Below, piece after piece: positions 16,576 through 25,953 of a DNA stretch of 64,000 bases. Location: positions 186,001 through 250,000 of the forward strand of contig PBUB01000028.1 in the NCBI GenBank assembly GCA_002729885.1, in the 5' to 3' direction. Below the pieces are notes generated by a model. It saw nothing but the letters and a program-made list of their open reading frames with translations. It was not told the DNA's origin and searched no databases. Made by a program: the position numbers and the translations under genes. The stretch is from Spirochaetaceae bacterium. Lineage in GTDB: Bacteria; Spirochaetota; Leptospiria; Leptospirales; Leptonemataceae. Positions within the stretch are counted from its first letter, which is position 1. Each line of letters opens with the position of its first letter.

Positions 16576-16795
16576 GCCAATCTTGATGGCCTCCGTGCTC
16601 TATTCTGAGCGCTCTGACCCTCCGCTCGTCAAACCACAGACCGTGAACTTCCGTTAGCCAGAGTAGGAACTGCCCGGCGTCATCGGCAATCCGCAGACAA
16701 TGAACCTCCGCTGGCCGAAGTAGGAGTTGCGGGCCTCCCATCGTTAATTGCGCACAAGGAGCCTCCGATAGCCAGAGTAAGAGCTGCGGACTTTC
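16576..16795. repeat. Tandem array of a 57-bp repeat, unrelated to the 37-nt family
   Basis: A CCTCCG (or CTTCCG) core recurs at 16590, 16648, 16705 and 16762, so the period is 57-58 bp. The best units (from about 16634, 16691 and 16749) share CAGACnnTGAAC before the core and GCCnnAGTAnGAnnTGC after it. Each unit can fold: CTCC pairs with GGAG, and in unit two CCGCA pairs with TGCGG. It fills the gap between ybeY and the gene to its left. An 84-codon - strand frame runs through it because the period is a multiple of three; I do not believe it is a gene. Confidence 0.75.
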
Positions 16796-16799
16796 TGGA

Positions 16800-17321
16800 C
16801 TACCGGGCACTCATCTTTTTAAGAAACAAATTCAGTAGCTGCTTTTCCAGTTTTTCCATATGAACAGCGTCCTCTTCGGAGGTTTCGTGATCATAACCCA
16901 ATAAATGGTAGAGTCCATGGATTGTAAGGATTCGAAGTTCATGCAGCGGACTGTGCCCCTTTTCTGCAGCCTGCTTTATACATTGCTGTCTTGAAATCAC
17001 AATGTCTCCCAGAGCCATGGGCCCGGAATCGGGAAAATCCATTCCTTCTACCTGGGAGAAGCTAAGCACATCGGTGGTGCGATCTTTGCCCCGATAATCC
17101 CGATTCAACTGCTGCATTTCGCCATCGGTTACCAGGCTAAAGGAGAGAGTTACCGGCCGCTTGATCTTTTGCTTCGTTTTAAAGACCGGAAGTAGTTCTT
17201 TCAGTTCAATCAGTAGTTCGTCATTGGAGGGAAATCCTCCCGGAGATTTTCCAGGAAGCCCCTGAAACAGAATCTCATCTCTTAGATCCGAAGTAGCAGA
17301 TTCGCTCGCATCCACAGACAT
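16800..17321 (-). CDS. ybeY: Endoribonuclease YbeY
   Basis: A metal-dependent RNase for 16S rRNA 3' maturation and ribosome quality control. 173 residues. The zinc motif HGLYHLLGYDH is intact, and LNRDYRGKDRTTDVLSF is the family's conserved middle. Its ATG shares one base with the stop of the upstream HD-hydrolase gene (TAATG), so translation is coupled. The phoH-HD hydrolase-ybeY order is a widely conserved bacterial cluster. Confidence 0.95.
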   Translation of the reverse strand: MSVDASESATSDLRDEILFQGLPGKSPGGFPSNDELLIELKELLPVFKTKQKIKRPVTLSFSLVTDGEMQQLNRDYRGKDRTTDVLSFSQVEGMDFPDSGPMALGDIVISRQQCIKQAAEKGHSPLHELRILTIHGLYHLLGYDHETSEEDAVHMEKLEKQLLNLFLKKMSAR

Positions 17322-19744
17322 TAGCTTTTCTTCTGGGTACCGGATTTTCCATTCGCAGTCTTTTTCGCGGTACCCTTTTTCTTTGCGGACTGTCCCCGTT
17401 CGGATTCCAGCTTCTGAGTATCCTGAGAGTTAGGATACTTGGGCCGGAAATGATAGGAACTTTGAAGCACTTCTCGGAAGGCCTGCTTTACCACGCTTAA
17501 ATCGCCAAGAGTCAGGCCGGAATCGTCCAGCTGATTCTCTGCCATCTTGATGTTGATAATCTTCTGGATGAGATTATCCAGCGCCGATTCGCTGTAATCA
17601 TCCAGACTTCGGCTGGCCGCTTCCAGAGAGTCCGCAATCATTACAATGCCCGTTTCCCGGGACCTGGGCCTGGGGCCCGGATAGCGAAAGTCATCCCGGT
17701 TTACCTTTCGCTTCATCTTTTCCAGCGCTTTATGATAGAAGAAGGACATGGTGGATGTGCCATGATGTTCCGGAATAAAAGCGATAACTTCCCGGGGCAA
17801 TCTCGCCTGGCGAGCCATTTCGATGCCATCCAGCACATGGTCGATGATCACTTTGGCCGCTTTCTGCGGATTGTTCTTATCGATGTTTTCTTCTCTGGGG
17901 ATTAGATGCTGGTTTTCAACAAAGAATCCAGCACGTTTCATCTTTCCAATATCATGGTAATAGACACCGGTGCGAACCAGCATCGTATTAAGACCCAGCC
18001 GTTCGCATGCTTTTTCTGCCAGGGCAGCAACCATCAATGTATGAGTCCAGGTGGATGGAGCCCGGCGAAATAGATCCTGGAGCAATCGATTGGATGAATC
18101 CGCAAGCTCAATCAACTTGAACCTTGTGGGAACATTGAACAGTGTTTCAAACAGAGGAAGCACGGCCATGGCCAGAATGGTAGCCAGGCCAGAGGCCATC
18201 TGAGTTCGCAGTGCCTTGAGAAAGGCCAGAGAGAAAATGGTCTCCTCTTCGCTGGAAGCCAGGATAGGCTTTTGACTGTAAAGATAGCCGGCCACTACGA
18301 TGATACTGGCCACAACGGCAATGGTAATCCCGGTGGTAATAAAGTGCAGTCGATGCTTGATGCGGGAGCCCAGGATTCCAGCAAGAAGGGCGCTGGAAAA
18401 AACGATGAGTAGAGAATTGCCATCGTAGTTACTGGCGATGAATACCAGAAAGCCCAGATAACAGCCAACAATTAAAGCCAGGATCTCTCCAAAGATCAAT
18501 GCGATCAGAACCACAAAGAATCCAATGGGAATGAAGCTCCCAAAGAATGAAGATAGCTCCAGCCTGGCCGGATCCTCATGCCAGATGTTCAATATAAAGA
18601 AAAGCCAGAGCCCAAAGGACCAGACCACCAGATAGAGCATTAGATTTCCGGACACATCATCCAGCTTATGCCGGGCGAATCGCATGGAGAGATACAATAG
18701 CAGTGCTACAAGAAGCACCTGCTGGATAAAGAGTGCTGCTACCCGACCGATGCGATCCCGGTTCATGGCCTGGTTGTAGAATTCAAGGGCCCGGTATTTT
18801 TCGCTGGTGATGACATCCCCTTTCTGCACCAGCACCTCCCCTTTCTTGGAGCGATACATGGGAGGCTTCACATCGCTGGCCGCGGCCTTCCGAGCTTCCT
18901 CGGTGGCCTCTGGATCGAATCTGGCCGGATCCATATAATAGAGATAATGCACCGTGAGCTGCACCATCGCCTCACGAAAGCTACCGCCAGGGCTCTGCAA
19001 CTTCCTGGAGGCAATGTCTCGAATCACCTCCAGAACATTGCTGGAAACCAGCAGATTGCGGCGAATCACACGATCGGCAGGCAGAGTGCTTTCGGTGGGG
19101 GCGCTTCCGGGTTGAATATCCTGAACCACTACCAGATTGCCTTTAAAATCACCGCTTTCCGGATACTCATGCAGGATGATAAACTCTTGATAGGAAAGGT
19201 TGGCCAGCTGCTGTAGCTGCTTTCCAATATAGTCCGACCTATAGGCCAGGATGGTTTCCCATTGTTTCTTATCCAGACCTGCCAGACGCCATATTCGAAC
19301 ATCCCCCCGGACGCAGGCTCTGCGTTCATTAAAGTTCGCATATTCGAAGCGACATCGCTTTACTGCCTGAAGGTCCGATTCCAGGGCTTTCTGGAACTGT
19401 CCTTCTGGTCCCAGAATTGAAAGATCTCGAATAAAATGCAGGGGTGCATTCTTACGGGCATCTTCTTTTGCCAGCTTGAATTGCTCTTCCAGAGTGAACT
19501 GAATGTCTGTGGTGGCCACCACTGTTTCCGGAGATGGTTTACCGGCCGCAAAGGAGCCATCGGGTCCAAGCCTCAGTTCCTTCTTAATCAGCACCGGATA
19601 CGAAAGTACAAGAGTTAGAATTATTACAGTAAGAGCCAGCAACGCCAGCTGTAGCTTTCGCACGAACGCAGCCGGACGCGAGGCTGTTAAAAAATCGGAT
19701 AGCCGAACCAGCCATCCTTGAAAGATGGATCGAATTGAGAACAC
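17321..19744 (-). CDS. 7TM-HD phosphohydrolase, PgpH-like
   Basis: 807 residues. One N-terminal membrane helix (about 30-52) is followed by a large extracytoplasmic 7TMR-HDED-type domain (to about 330), seven membrane helices (about 335-515) and a cytoplasmic HD domain (about 545-750, with YYHDIGKMKR and ENIDKNNPQKAAKVI). PgpH proteins of this form degrade c-di-AMP, so that is the likely substrate; no sequence feature here proves it. The C-terminus is Lys-rich. It lies between phoH and ybeY with 1-2-bp junctions. Confidence 0.9.
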   Translation of the reverse strand: MFSIRSIFQGWLVRLSDFLTASRPAAFVRKLQLALLALTVIILTLVLSYPVLIKKELRLGPDGSFAAGKPSPETVVATTDIQFTLEEQFKLAKEDARKNAPLHFIRDLSILGPEGQFQKALESDLQAVKRCRFEYANFNERRACVRGDVRIWRLAGLDKKQWETILAYRSDYIGKQLQQLANLSYQEFIILHEYPESGDFKGNLVVVQDIQPGSAPTESTLPADRVIRRNLLVSSNVLEVIRDIASRKLQSPGGSFREAMVQLTVHYLYYMDPARFDPEATEEARKAAASDVKPPMYRSKKGEVLVQKGDVITSEKYRALEFYNQAMNRDRIGRVAALFIQQVLLVALLLYLSMRFARHKLDDVSGNLMLYLVVWSFGLWLFFILNIWHEDPARLELSSFFGSFIPIGFFVVLIALIFGEILALIVGCYLGFLVFIASNYDGNSLLIVFSSALLAGILGSRIKHRLHFITTGITIAVVASIIVVAGYLYSQKPILASSEEETIFSLAFLKALRTQMASGLATILAMAVLPLFETLFNVPTRFKLIELADSSNRLLQDLFRRAPSTWTHTLMVAALAEKACERLGLNTMLVRTGVYYHDIGKMKRAGFFVENQHLIPREENIDKNNPQKAAKVIIDHVLDGIEMARQARLPREVIAFIPEHHGTSTMSFFYHKALEKMKRKVNRDDFRYPGPRPRSRETGIVMIADSLEAASRSLDDYSESALDNLIQKIINIKMAENQLDDSGLTLGDLSVVKQAFREVLQSSYHFRPKYPNSQDTQKLESERGQSAKKKGTAKKTANGKSGTQKKS

Positions 19745-19746
19745 TC

Positions 19747-20862
19747 TTAACCCTCGGACTCTTCTTCTTCAAACGCAGCCACAATGCGTTCCACTATAGG
19801 ATTTCGCACTATGTCTTCTTTTCCAAAACGAACTACCGAAACTCCCGATACTCTTTCCAGGATTCGCACGGCCTTTAATAAACCACTCTTACCTGGATTT
19901 AAATCCACCTGGGTTTCATCCCCTCCCAGGCACATAAATGAGTTTCGTCCCAGTCTTGTTAAAAACATTTTAATCTGTGCCAGAGTGCAGTTCTGCGCTT
20001 CATCCAGCACCACCATGGCCTGGTTCAAAGTTCTACCTCGCATGTAGGCCAGCGGAGCAATCTCGATCTTTCGAGCTGCAATCATACTATGAACCTTTTC
20101 CATACCCAGGCATTCATATAATGCATCGTATACCGGACGAAGATAGGGATCTACTTTTTGATTCAGATCTCCCGGCAGAAATCCCAGGCTTTCTCCGGCT
20201 TCCACGGCAGGTCTGGTGAGAATGATGCGATCTACATCTCCGTCCAGTAGCTTTCTACAGGCCATAACGATAGCCAGGAAAGTCTTACCTGTTCCTGCCG
20301 GCCCCAGACAAATAGTTACGGGGTTCTTTTGAATCGATTCCAGATAGGCTGCCTGGCGATGAGTTCTGGGATATATGGGCTTGCCGCGAGCAGTAACATA
20401 AACCTTCTGCCTGGTGCTATCCAGGGCCTCGGAAGGTTCCATATCATCGTGATCGGTTTGATCCATGGGCCCGGAAGACAGGCCTCTGGAACGCTGGCCC
20501 CCATTCTGGTTATGGTATTGCTCTTCCAGGTCAGGGCTCCCTTCTGCGGCCTCATCCGGTAGATAGGTTATGTCCGACCCATCTGCATTCTGTTCTTTCT
20601 TCTGTAGCATGGAGTAGATATATTTCAGATCAAATTCTTCGATACGATGTCTGGGTCTATGATCATAATCATGGGAGATCCGTTCAAACAACCTGGTGGC
20701 CAGCTCCACAGACTTTTGCTCTTGAGCCTGAATGAGAAATCCATTTCCACGAGGAATGAGTTGAACATCCAGGATTCGTTCCAGAGAGGGTACATTTCCA
20801 TCGGCAATGCCACAGAGGGATCGAAACAATTCCGGGTTATCGAACTGGAAGCGGACCTCCAT
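19747..20862 (-). CDS. phoH: PhoH-like ATPase
   Basis: About 371 residues. An N-terminal KH-like region ([18 protein letters not shown] onward) leads into a P-loop ATPase of the PhoH family: Walker [30 protein letters not shown], and [20 protein letters not shown]. PhoH proteins are linked to RNA metabolism, and the location upstream of ybeY supports that. The start at 20862 fits the family; a TTG at 20919 is in frame. No clear ribosome site precedes either. An acidic linker (about 100-150) separates the two parts. Confidence 0.92.
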   Translation of the reverse strand: MEVRFQFDNPELFRSLCGIADGNVPSLERILDVQLIPRGNGFLIQAQEQKSVELATRLFERISHDYDHRPRHRIEEFDLKYIYSMLQKKEQNADGSDITYLPDEAAEGSPDLEEQYHNQNGGQRSRGLSSGPMDQTDHDDMEPSEALDSTRQKVYVTARGKPIYPRTHRQAAYLESIQKNPVTICLGPAGTGKTFLAIVMACRKLLDGDVDRIILTRPAVEAGESLGFLPGDLNQKVDPYLRPVYDALYECLGMEKVHSMIAARKIEIAPLAYMRGRTLNQAMVVLDEAQNCTLAQIKMFLTRLGRNSFMCLGGDETQVDLNPGKSGLLKAVRILERVSGVSVVRFGKEDIVRNPIVERIVAAFEEEESEG

Positions 20863-21033
20863 AAGGTTCAGCAGACAGCCTTTCTGTTGTAGAAGTGTTG
20901 AAACGCAAGCCCCATGCAATTGGGCTCAGTGAAAGGGGCCTTTTGGAAGAAGGCAAGATATTTTCCCGGTATTTCGGGTCGCAATTCTATTACAGAACTC
21001 CGGGGTTTTGTAGTCTGGCCGGTTTTTGCACCA

Positions 21034-22851
21034 TCAGGAACCGGAGCCACCGGCCAGAGATCGAAGACGCAGTTCCTGCAATTGCTTGATTTCCACCGTG
21101 GATGGGGAATCGCTCATTAAACAGGTTCCTCGCTGAGTTTTGGGAAATGCGATTACATCCCGGATGGATTCCCGATCCATAAAGAGCATCATAACTCTGT
21201 CCAGGCCAAAGGCAATACCACCGTGCGGGGGCGCTCCGTAGCGAAGTGCATTGAGAAGAAAACCAAATCTATCCTCTGCATCTTCCTGCGAAATTCCCAG
21301 TGCATTGAGTACGGTCATCTGAGCATCGAATCTGTGAATACGGATGGACCCGCCACCTACTTCGCTGCCATTGATTACAAGATCATAGGCACGGCTTCGA
21401 ATCTTATCCCCCTCTTTCTTGAAACGATCTGGATCTTCCAGTATGGCCATGTCCTCATCTACAGGTGCCGTAAAAGGATGATGTACACTGTAGAGCTCAC
21501 CGTTTTCATCTCTATCGAATAGAGGAAAGTCTGTAATCCAGGTAACCGCATAGGTATCCTCTGGAATCATGTTCAATTGTTTGGCCAGTCGCAGTCGAAG
21601 GGCGCCCAGGGTAGCATGAACGATGTACTCTTTGTCTGCTCCAAAGAGAATCAGATCTCCTTCTTTTGAACCTGTGACCTTTGCCAGTTCTTCCAGTTGA
21701 TCCGCTTCAAAGAATTTAGAGATAACAGATTTCAAGCCTTCCTTCTCATGCTTGAGCCAGGCAAGTCCACCTGCACGATAATCCGTCTGTACCCAATGGG
21801 TTAGATCGTCGATGTCTTTACGCGAAAGCTTGGCGCCTCCCGGGACACAGAGTGCTTTTACTCTGCCGCCGGATTCCAGGGCTTTCTTGAAAACCCCAAA
21901 GTTGGATCTCTTCGCAATGTCAGCAACATCTACCAGTTTCATTTCGAAGCGAAGATCCGGACGGTCGGAACCATAGTCTTCCATCGCTTGATGATAGCTC
22001 ATCCGCGGAAAGGGAGTCTTCAATTTAACGTCGAATACAGATTTTAGAACACTGGTCCACAGACCTTCCAGTTCATCCATTACCATATTTTCGTCTACAA
22101 AGCTGAGCTCCATATCCAGCTGGGTGAACTCTGGCTGCCTGTCTGCGCGAAAGTCTTCATCGCGAAAGCATTTTACTATTTGAAAATAGCGTTCCAGGCC
22201 TCCTACCATCAGAATCTGTTTGAAGATCTGCGGAGATTGAGGCAATGCATAGAAATTACCCGGTGAAAGCCTGGCAGGTACAAGAAAGTCCCGGGCCCCT
22301 TCCGGAGTGGATTTGTTGAGCACCGGGGTTTCCACTTCCAGATACTGACGCTCTTCCAGATAGGCTCGAATGGCCTGGTTAAGGCGAGAGCGCATTACCA
22401 TGGCATCTCTCAATTCTTCCCTTCGCATATCCAGATAGCGATATTTCAGCCTGGTTTCCTCACCAACGTCTGCATATTCATCCAGAGGGAAAGGAAGAGC
22501 CTGGGATTTGCTCAGAATCTCGAAGTCCCGAACCAGAATCTCTACTTCACCGGTATTCAAGGACGGGTTAATGGCCTCTTTAGCGCGAAGTCGAACTTTT
22601 CCATGCACGGCCAGCACAAATTCACTGCGGATTGTGGAAGCCAGATCAAACTGGTCTTCAATTTCTGAGCGGTCAAATACCAGCTGAACAATGCCGGACC
22701 GGTCCCTCAGATCAATAAAGATCAGTCCTCCCTGATCCCGGTATCGAAATACCCAGCCCAGAACATAGATTTCCGTTCCATCCTGGCCTTTATTCACAGA
22801 ATCACAATGAATCCGTTCTCTGTAGGCTTTATCCATCCAGCTAGCTGCCAT
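21034..22851 (-). CDS. aspS: Aspartyl-tRNA synthetase
   Basis: Charges tRNA-Asp. 605 residues, the bacterial type: an N-terminal anticodon-binding OB fold (YVLGWVFRYRDQGGLIFIDL), class II core with motif 2 KCFRDEDFRADRQPEFTQLD, an inserted GAD domain (about 290-420), GGGSIRIH, and motif 3 GIAFGLDRVMMLFM. Whether it is discriminating or also charges tRNA-Asn cannot be told by eye. Two imperfect hairpins lie between its stop and phoH, but neither has a T-run. Confidence 0.96.
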   Translation of the reverse strand: MAASWMDKAYRERIHCDSVNKGQDGTEIYVLGWVFRYRDQGGLIFIDLRDRSGIVQLVFDRSEIEDQFDLASTIRSEFVLAVHGKVRLRAKEAINPSLNTGEVEILVRDFEILSKSQALPFPLDEYADVGEETRLKYRYLDMRREELRDAMVMRSRLNQAIRAYLEERQYLEVETPVLNKSTPEGARDFLVPARLSPGNFYALPQSPQIFKQILMVGGLERYFQIVKCFRDEDFRADRQPEFTQLDMELSFVDENMVMDELEGLWTSVLKSVFDVKLKTPFPRMSYHQAMEDYGSDRPDLRFEMKLVDVADIAKRSNFGVFKKALESGGRVKALCVPGGAKLSRKDIDDLTHWVQTDYRAGGLAWLKHEKEGLKSVISKFFEADQLEELAKVTGSKEGDLILFGADKEYIVHATLGALRLRLAKQLNMIPEDTYAVTWITDFPLFDRDENGELYSVHHPFTAPVDEDMAILEDPDRFKKEGDKIRSRAYDLVINGSEVGGGSIRIHRFDAQMTVLNALGISQEDAEDRFGFLLNALRYGAPPHGGIAFGLDRVMMLFMDRESIRDVIAFPKTQRGTCLMSDSPSTVEIKQLQELRLRSLAGGSGS

Positions 22852-22931
22852 ATGGTCTCATTTCTATAGCGGTACGTGCAGGCGAGTAGAAAAATCGTTC
22901 ACCCGCTGGGGGCCTGTTCTAAACCGGTCTC

Positions 22932-24128
22932 ATGCTGCCAGGACTACTGCCTATTCCGCGCATCGCCCGCCTTGCAATGCCTGTTTTCATCTCCATGCTG
23001 CCCATTCTATCGCTGCTGCAATGTACCGAGTCTCCGGAAGAGACCGTTTTGAGGCTGGAGCAGCAGATCCAGGCAGGACGCTTCAAAGAAACCAGCGCTG
23101 AAATTGAACAGCTCATTCAGAGCAACAATGAAGAGCATTCTATTACACTGTCTGAGAATCCTGCGGACCGGGTTTTTGCCGTGAGCCTGGATCATACCGC
23201 ATTTGCCTGGTATGAAAATGGAAAGCTTACCTATCGTAGCCTGGGAATTGTAAAGGAAGTGGGACTTCCACAGAAGCCGGATCAAATCATTCTTTCTTAC
23301 TCGGGAAAGACGGCTCTTGCAGAGTACAGAAATCGACCGGGCAGCGAAGGAAAATGCAGCTACGATCTAATCCAGATCATGCAGGGCAATGTGCAGCCAG
23401 ACATCCTGGAGACCGACTGCGAGAATCAACCTGCACTCACAGATACCGGCGATAAGATCTACTTCTCCGACGGTAAGCATCTATATCTGAGAGATATCCT
23501 GGAAGCGAAAACAGCCATGGTTGTGCCCCGGGGCGCGTTCAAGGAAAAGTTCAAGAAGGTTCAGAACCGATTCCATCTGGTGAGCCTGCCATCGGGATCC
23601 ATATGGATATTCTACGGAGAAGCCGGTTATTACAATCTTTACTATTACACGGGCACCGGCCGACCGGATCTGTTCATCGAAGGGGTGGCCAGCCCAAAAC
23701 TGTTTGGATCTGTTCCAAGGGATTTTTTACAGAATGATGAAAACGAACAACTGCAGGCAGAAAGCCTGTTCTCCGGAGATCCGGCTGTGTTCATGTATAC
23801 GGGAGCTGCCGGGAATTATAAGCTTCAGATGGTGAACCTTCCCAATCGGAAAGGCCCGGAATACGATGTGGGAATCCGCGATGACCTATTTTATGTCACA
23901 GAAAAAGAGGAATTCCTGCTCGTACGAAAGAATTATCTCAGTTTTTTGAATCCATCCAGCAGAAAATACACACAACTTCCTCTTGAAGTAAAAAGAATCT
24001 TTGTATATTCAGAGGGTGTGGCCTACGTTGATCCAGAAGGTAAGCTTCTGCTCAGATCCAGAGGCTTTTCAGATTTTGAAAAAAATCTGCACCGACTGAA
24101 AGAAGAAGTGGCCTCCGAAAGTCGATAA
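22932..24128 (+). CDS. Lipoprotein of unknown function, beta-propeller-like
   Basis: 398 residues. The signal peptide ends ILSLLQC, giving a spirochaete-style lipobox. A short helical stretch (about 35-66) precedes a series of strand pairs with Tyr/Trp-rich turns (FAWYENGKLTYRSLG, YDLIQIMQG, IWIFYGEAGYYNLYYY), which suggests a WD/PQQ-like propeller. No catalytic motif is visible. It heads a rightward run of lipoprotein genes, diverging from aspS across an 80-bp gap. The fold is a guess from strand spacing. Confidence 0.7.
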   Translation: MLPGLLPIPRIARLAMPVFISMLPILSLLQCTESPEETVLRLEQQIQAGRFKETSAEIEQLIQSNNEEHSITLSENPADRVFAVSLDHTAFAWYENGKLTYRSLGIVKEVGLPQKPDQIILSYSGKTALAEYRNRPGSEGKCSYDLIQIMQGNVQPDILETDCENQPALTDTGDKIYFSDGKHLYLRDILEAKTAMVVPRGAFKEKFKKVQNRFHLVSLPSGSIWIFYGEAGYYNLYYYTGTGRPDLFIEGVASPKLFGSVPRDFLQNDENEQLQAESLFSGDPAVFMYTGAAGNYKLQMVNLPNRKGPEYDVGIRDDLFYVTEKEEFLLVRKNYLSFLNPSSRKYTQLPLEVKRIFVYSEGVAYVDPEGKLLLRSRGFSDFEKNLHRLKEEVASESR

Positions 24129-24150
24129 TCGTACCGATTCGGGGAGAATT

Positions 24151-24786
24151 ATGCGAACATTTAAATTACTATCATTTCTGCTTACCGGGCTTTTGATCCT
24201 GGGCGGATGCACAAGCGATGACGAAGTGGCCGAAGGGGATCTCATTGGACCTCTGGTAGGCACCGATGGTTACATTACATTTTTTGCGGAGCTGGACAAT
24301 GACCAGACTCCCTACTGCGGGGACGCAACGGCTGAAGCTTCGGACTCGGATAGTGGCTCCAGTTCCAGCAGTTCCTCCGATTCCGATAGCTTTGATATCG
24401 AAAGCTTCTATACGTTTAAGTACGGAGAGCAAATGATTCTCCGCTACACTTACGATCTTTACCGAACCAAATACAGCCTGACACCCATCTCGGCCACCAG
24501 TCAGACATGTTCTACCACAGACGGAATTACCTGCGATGGCGTAGGACCACTTACCTGCCAAACGGCGGATGGACTTACCTGCGGGCTTTCCAAGACCTTT
24601 ATTTTTGTAAGTACCTGGCAGGGAATTTCGTTCACTGCTTCCAGCGGAAGCATAAGCTGGAAGGATGGATTCTCCCTTTCTTCGGACAACAGTACGGTAC
24701 AATACGCTGACCTGGAAATGAATATGGTAAGCGATTCCGGAACCATTTTCCGTGGAACTGTCAGGTGCCGCAGTGATCTAAACTAA
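24151..24786 (+). CDS. Lipoprotein with Ser/Asp-rich linker
   Basis: 211 residues. A textbook lipobox (LLILGGC) follows GGGGAG and an ATG. After about 45 residues comes a low-complexity Ser/Asp stretch (about residues 63-88), then a strand-rich C-terminal domain. Paired Cys motifs (TTDGITCDG and TADGLTCGL) look like a short internal duplication and may form disulfides. The layout suggests a surface-exposed domain on a flexible tether. No family is recognised. Confidence 0.72.
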   Translation: MRTFKLLSFLLTGLLILGGCTSDDEVAEGDLIGPLVGTDGYITFFAELDNDQTPYCGDATAEASDSDSGSSSSSSSDSDSFDIESFYTFKYGEQMILRYTYDLYRTKYSLTPISATSQTCSTTDGITCDGVGPLTCQTADGLTCGLSKTFIFVSTWQGISFTASSGSISWKDGFSLSSDNSTVQYADLEMNMVSDSGTIFRGTVRCRSDLN

Positions 24787-24798
24787 GCCTCTCAATCC

Positions 24799-25953
24799 AT
24801 GACTAGAAAACGCCCCACTCTTTCTGTAATTCTACCCACCTACAATGAGTCCACGAATCTACCGATTCTGCTGGGGAAGTTAAGGACTGCACTTTCAGAG
24901 GTTTCCCATGAAATCCTGGTAGTTGACGATAACAGCCCGGACCGCACATGGGAAATCGCAGAGGACATAGCAACAAAAGATGATTCCATTCGAGTGATTC
25001 GAAGAATTACCGACCGAGGACTTTCCAGTGCCGTAATCACCGGAATGGAAGTGGCGGAAGGAGAAATCTTCGCTGTTATGGATGCTGATTTACAGCACGA
25101 TGAGGCTCTATTGCCGCGAATGGTTCAAACACTCCAGGGTGGCTTTGACCTGGTGGTGGGCTCCCGAGCAGAGGAAGGCGGAAGTTACGGCCAGTGGTCC
25201 AGACGCCGAAGATTTATTAGCTGGGTAGCTACATTCCTGGCGCGACTCTTTCTTCCCCTGGAAATCAAGGATCCCATGAGCGGATTCTTCGCCCTGAAAA
25301 GGGATGTATTTGAAAAGTCCGCCAATCGCATCAATCCTCGAGGATTCAAGATCCTGCTGGAGTTCATTGGTCGAACACCCGGTCTCAAAATGAAAGAACT
25401 GGGATATCACTTTCGTAACCGACAGCATGGAGAAACCAAGCTAAGCGGATCGGTAGTGCGAAACTATCTTGTTGCTCTTTTTGATCTTAGATTTGGCCAT
25501 TATTTATCCTCCACTTTTGCAATGTATGTTACCGTAGGGGCCACCGGGATAATTGTAAACTCTGCCGGCTTCTATGTAGGAGAAGCTCTGGACTTCCCCA
25601 GGGTAGATACTGGATTACTGGATGCCCTGGGCCCGGTGCATCTTTCCGTTCCCTTTGGCTATCAACTGGCTATTGTCTCCAACTACCTGCTCAATAACTA
25701 TCTCACCTTCTTTGAAGTAAGACATCGCGGACTGGATATACTCAAAGGACTTATCTATTTTGAATTAATCTCTCTACTGGGACTGTTCGTTCAGATCAGT
25801 GTCTTCCAGCTACTTTATACCAACGGTTTTTTGGCCGGCATGGATTCAGAACCCATCAGTAAGTATGGATCCTATGCAGTGGGCCTGGCAGCAGCCACTG
25901 TGAGTAATTACTTCCTGAACAAAAACTTTACATGGAAGGACTTTCGACCATGA
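24799..25953 (+). CDS. GT2 glycosyltransferase fused to a GtrA domain
   Basis: 384 residues. Residues about 8-235 are a dolichol-phosphate-mannose-synthase-like GT2 domain: SVILPTYNESTNLP, the DDNSPDRTW acidic motif, MDADLQHD (metal-binding DAD), and SRAEEGGSYG. The rest is a four-helix GtrA-type membrane domain (about 245-384, ending NYFLNKNFTWK). Such proteins load a sugar on polyprenyl phosphate and present it for transfer outside the membrane. Its stop overlaps the next start by ATGA. The sugar is unknown. Confidence 0.9.
   Translation: MTRKRPTLSVILPTYNESTNLPILLGKLRTALSEVSHEILVVDDNSPDRTWEIAEDIATKDDSIRVIRRITDRGLSSAVITGMEVAEGEIFAVMDADLQHDEALLPRMVQTLQGGFDLVVGSRAEEGGSYGQWSRRRRFISWVATFLARLFLPLEIKDPMSGFFALKRDVFEKSANRINPRGFKILLEFIGRTPGLKMKELGYHFRNRQHGETKLSGSVVRNYLVALFDLRFGHYLSSTFAMYVTVGATGIIVNSAGFYVGEALDFPRVDTGLLDALGPVHLSVPFGYQLAIVSNYLLNNYLTFFEVRHRGLDILKGLIYFELISLLGLFVQISVFQLLYTNGFLAGMDSEPISKYGSYAVGLAAATVSNYFLNKNFTWKDFRP

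Noticed and set aside
16556..16810. 84-codon reading frame on the - strand as a gene
   Set aside because: It exists only because the 57-bp repeat period is a multiple of three; it has a GTG start inside ybeY and no family resemblance.
20880..20970. Terminator of aspS
   Set aside because: AGCCC/GGGCT and GCCTT/AAGGC stems are present, but no T-run follows either on the - strand.
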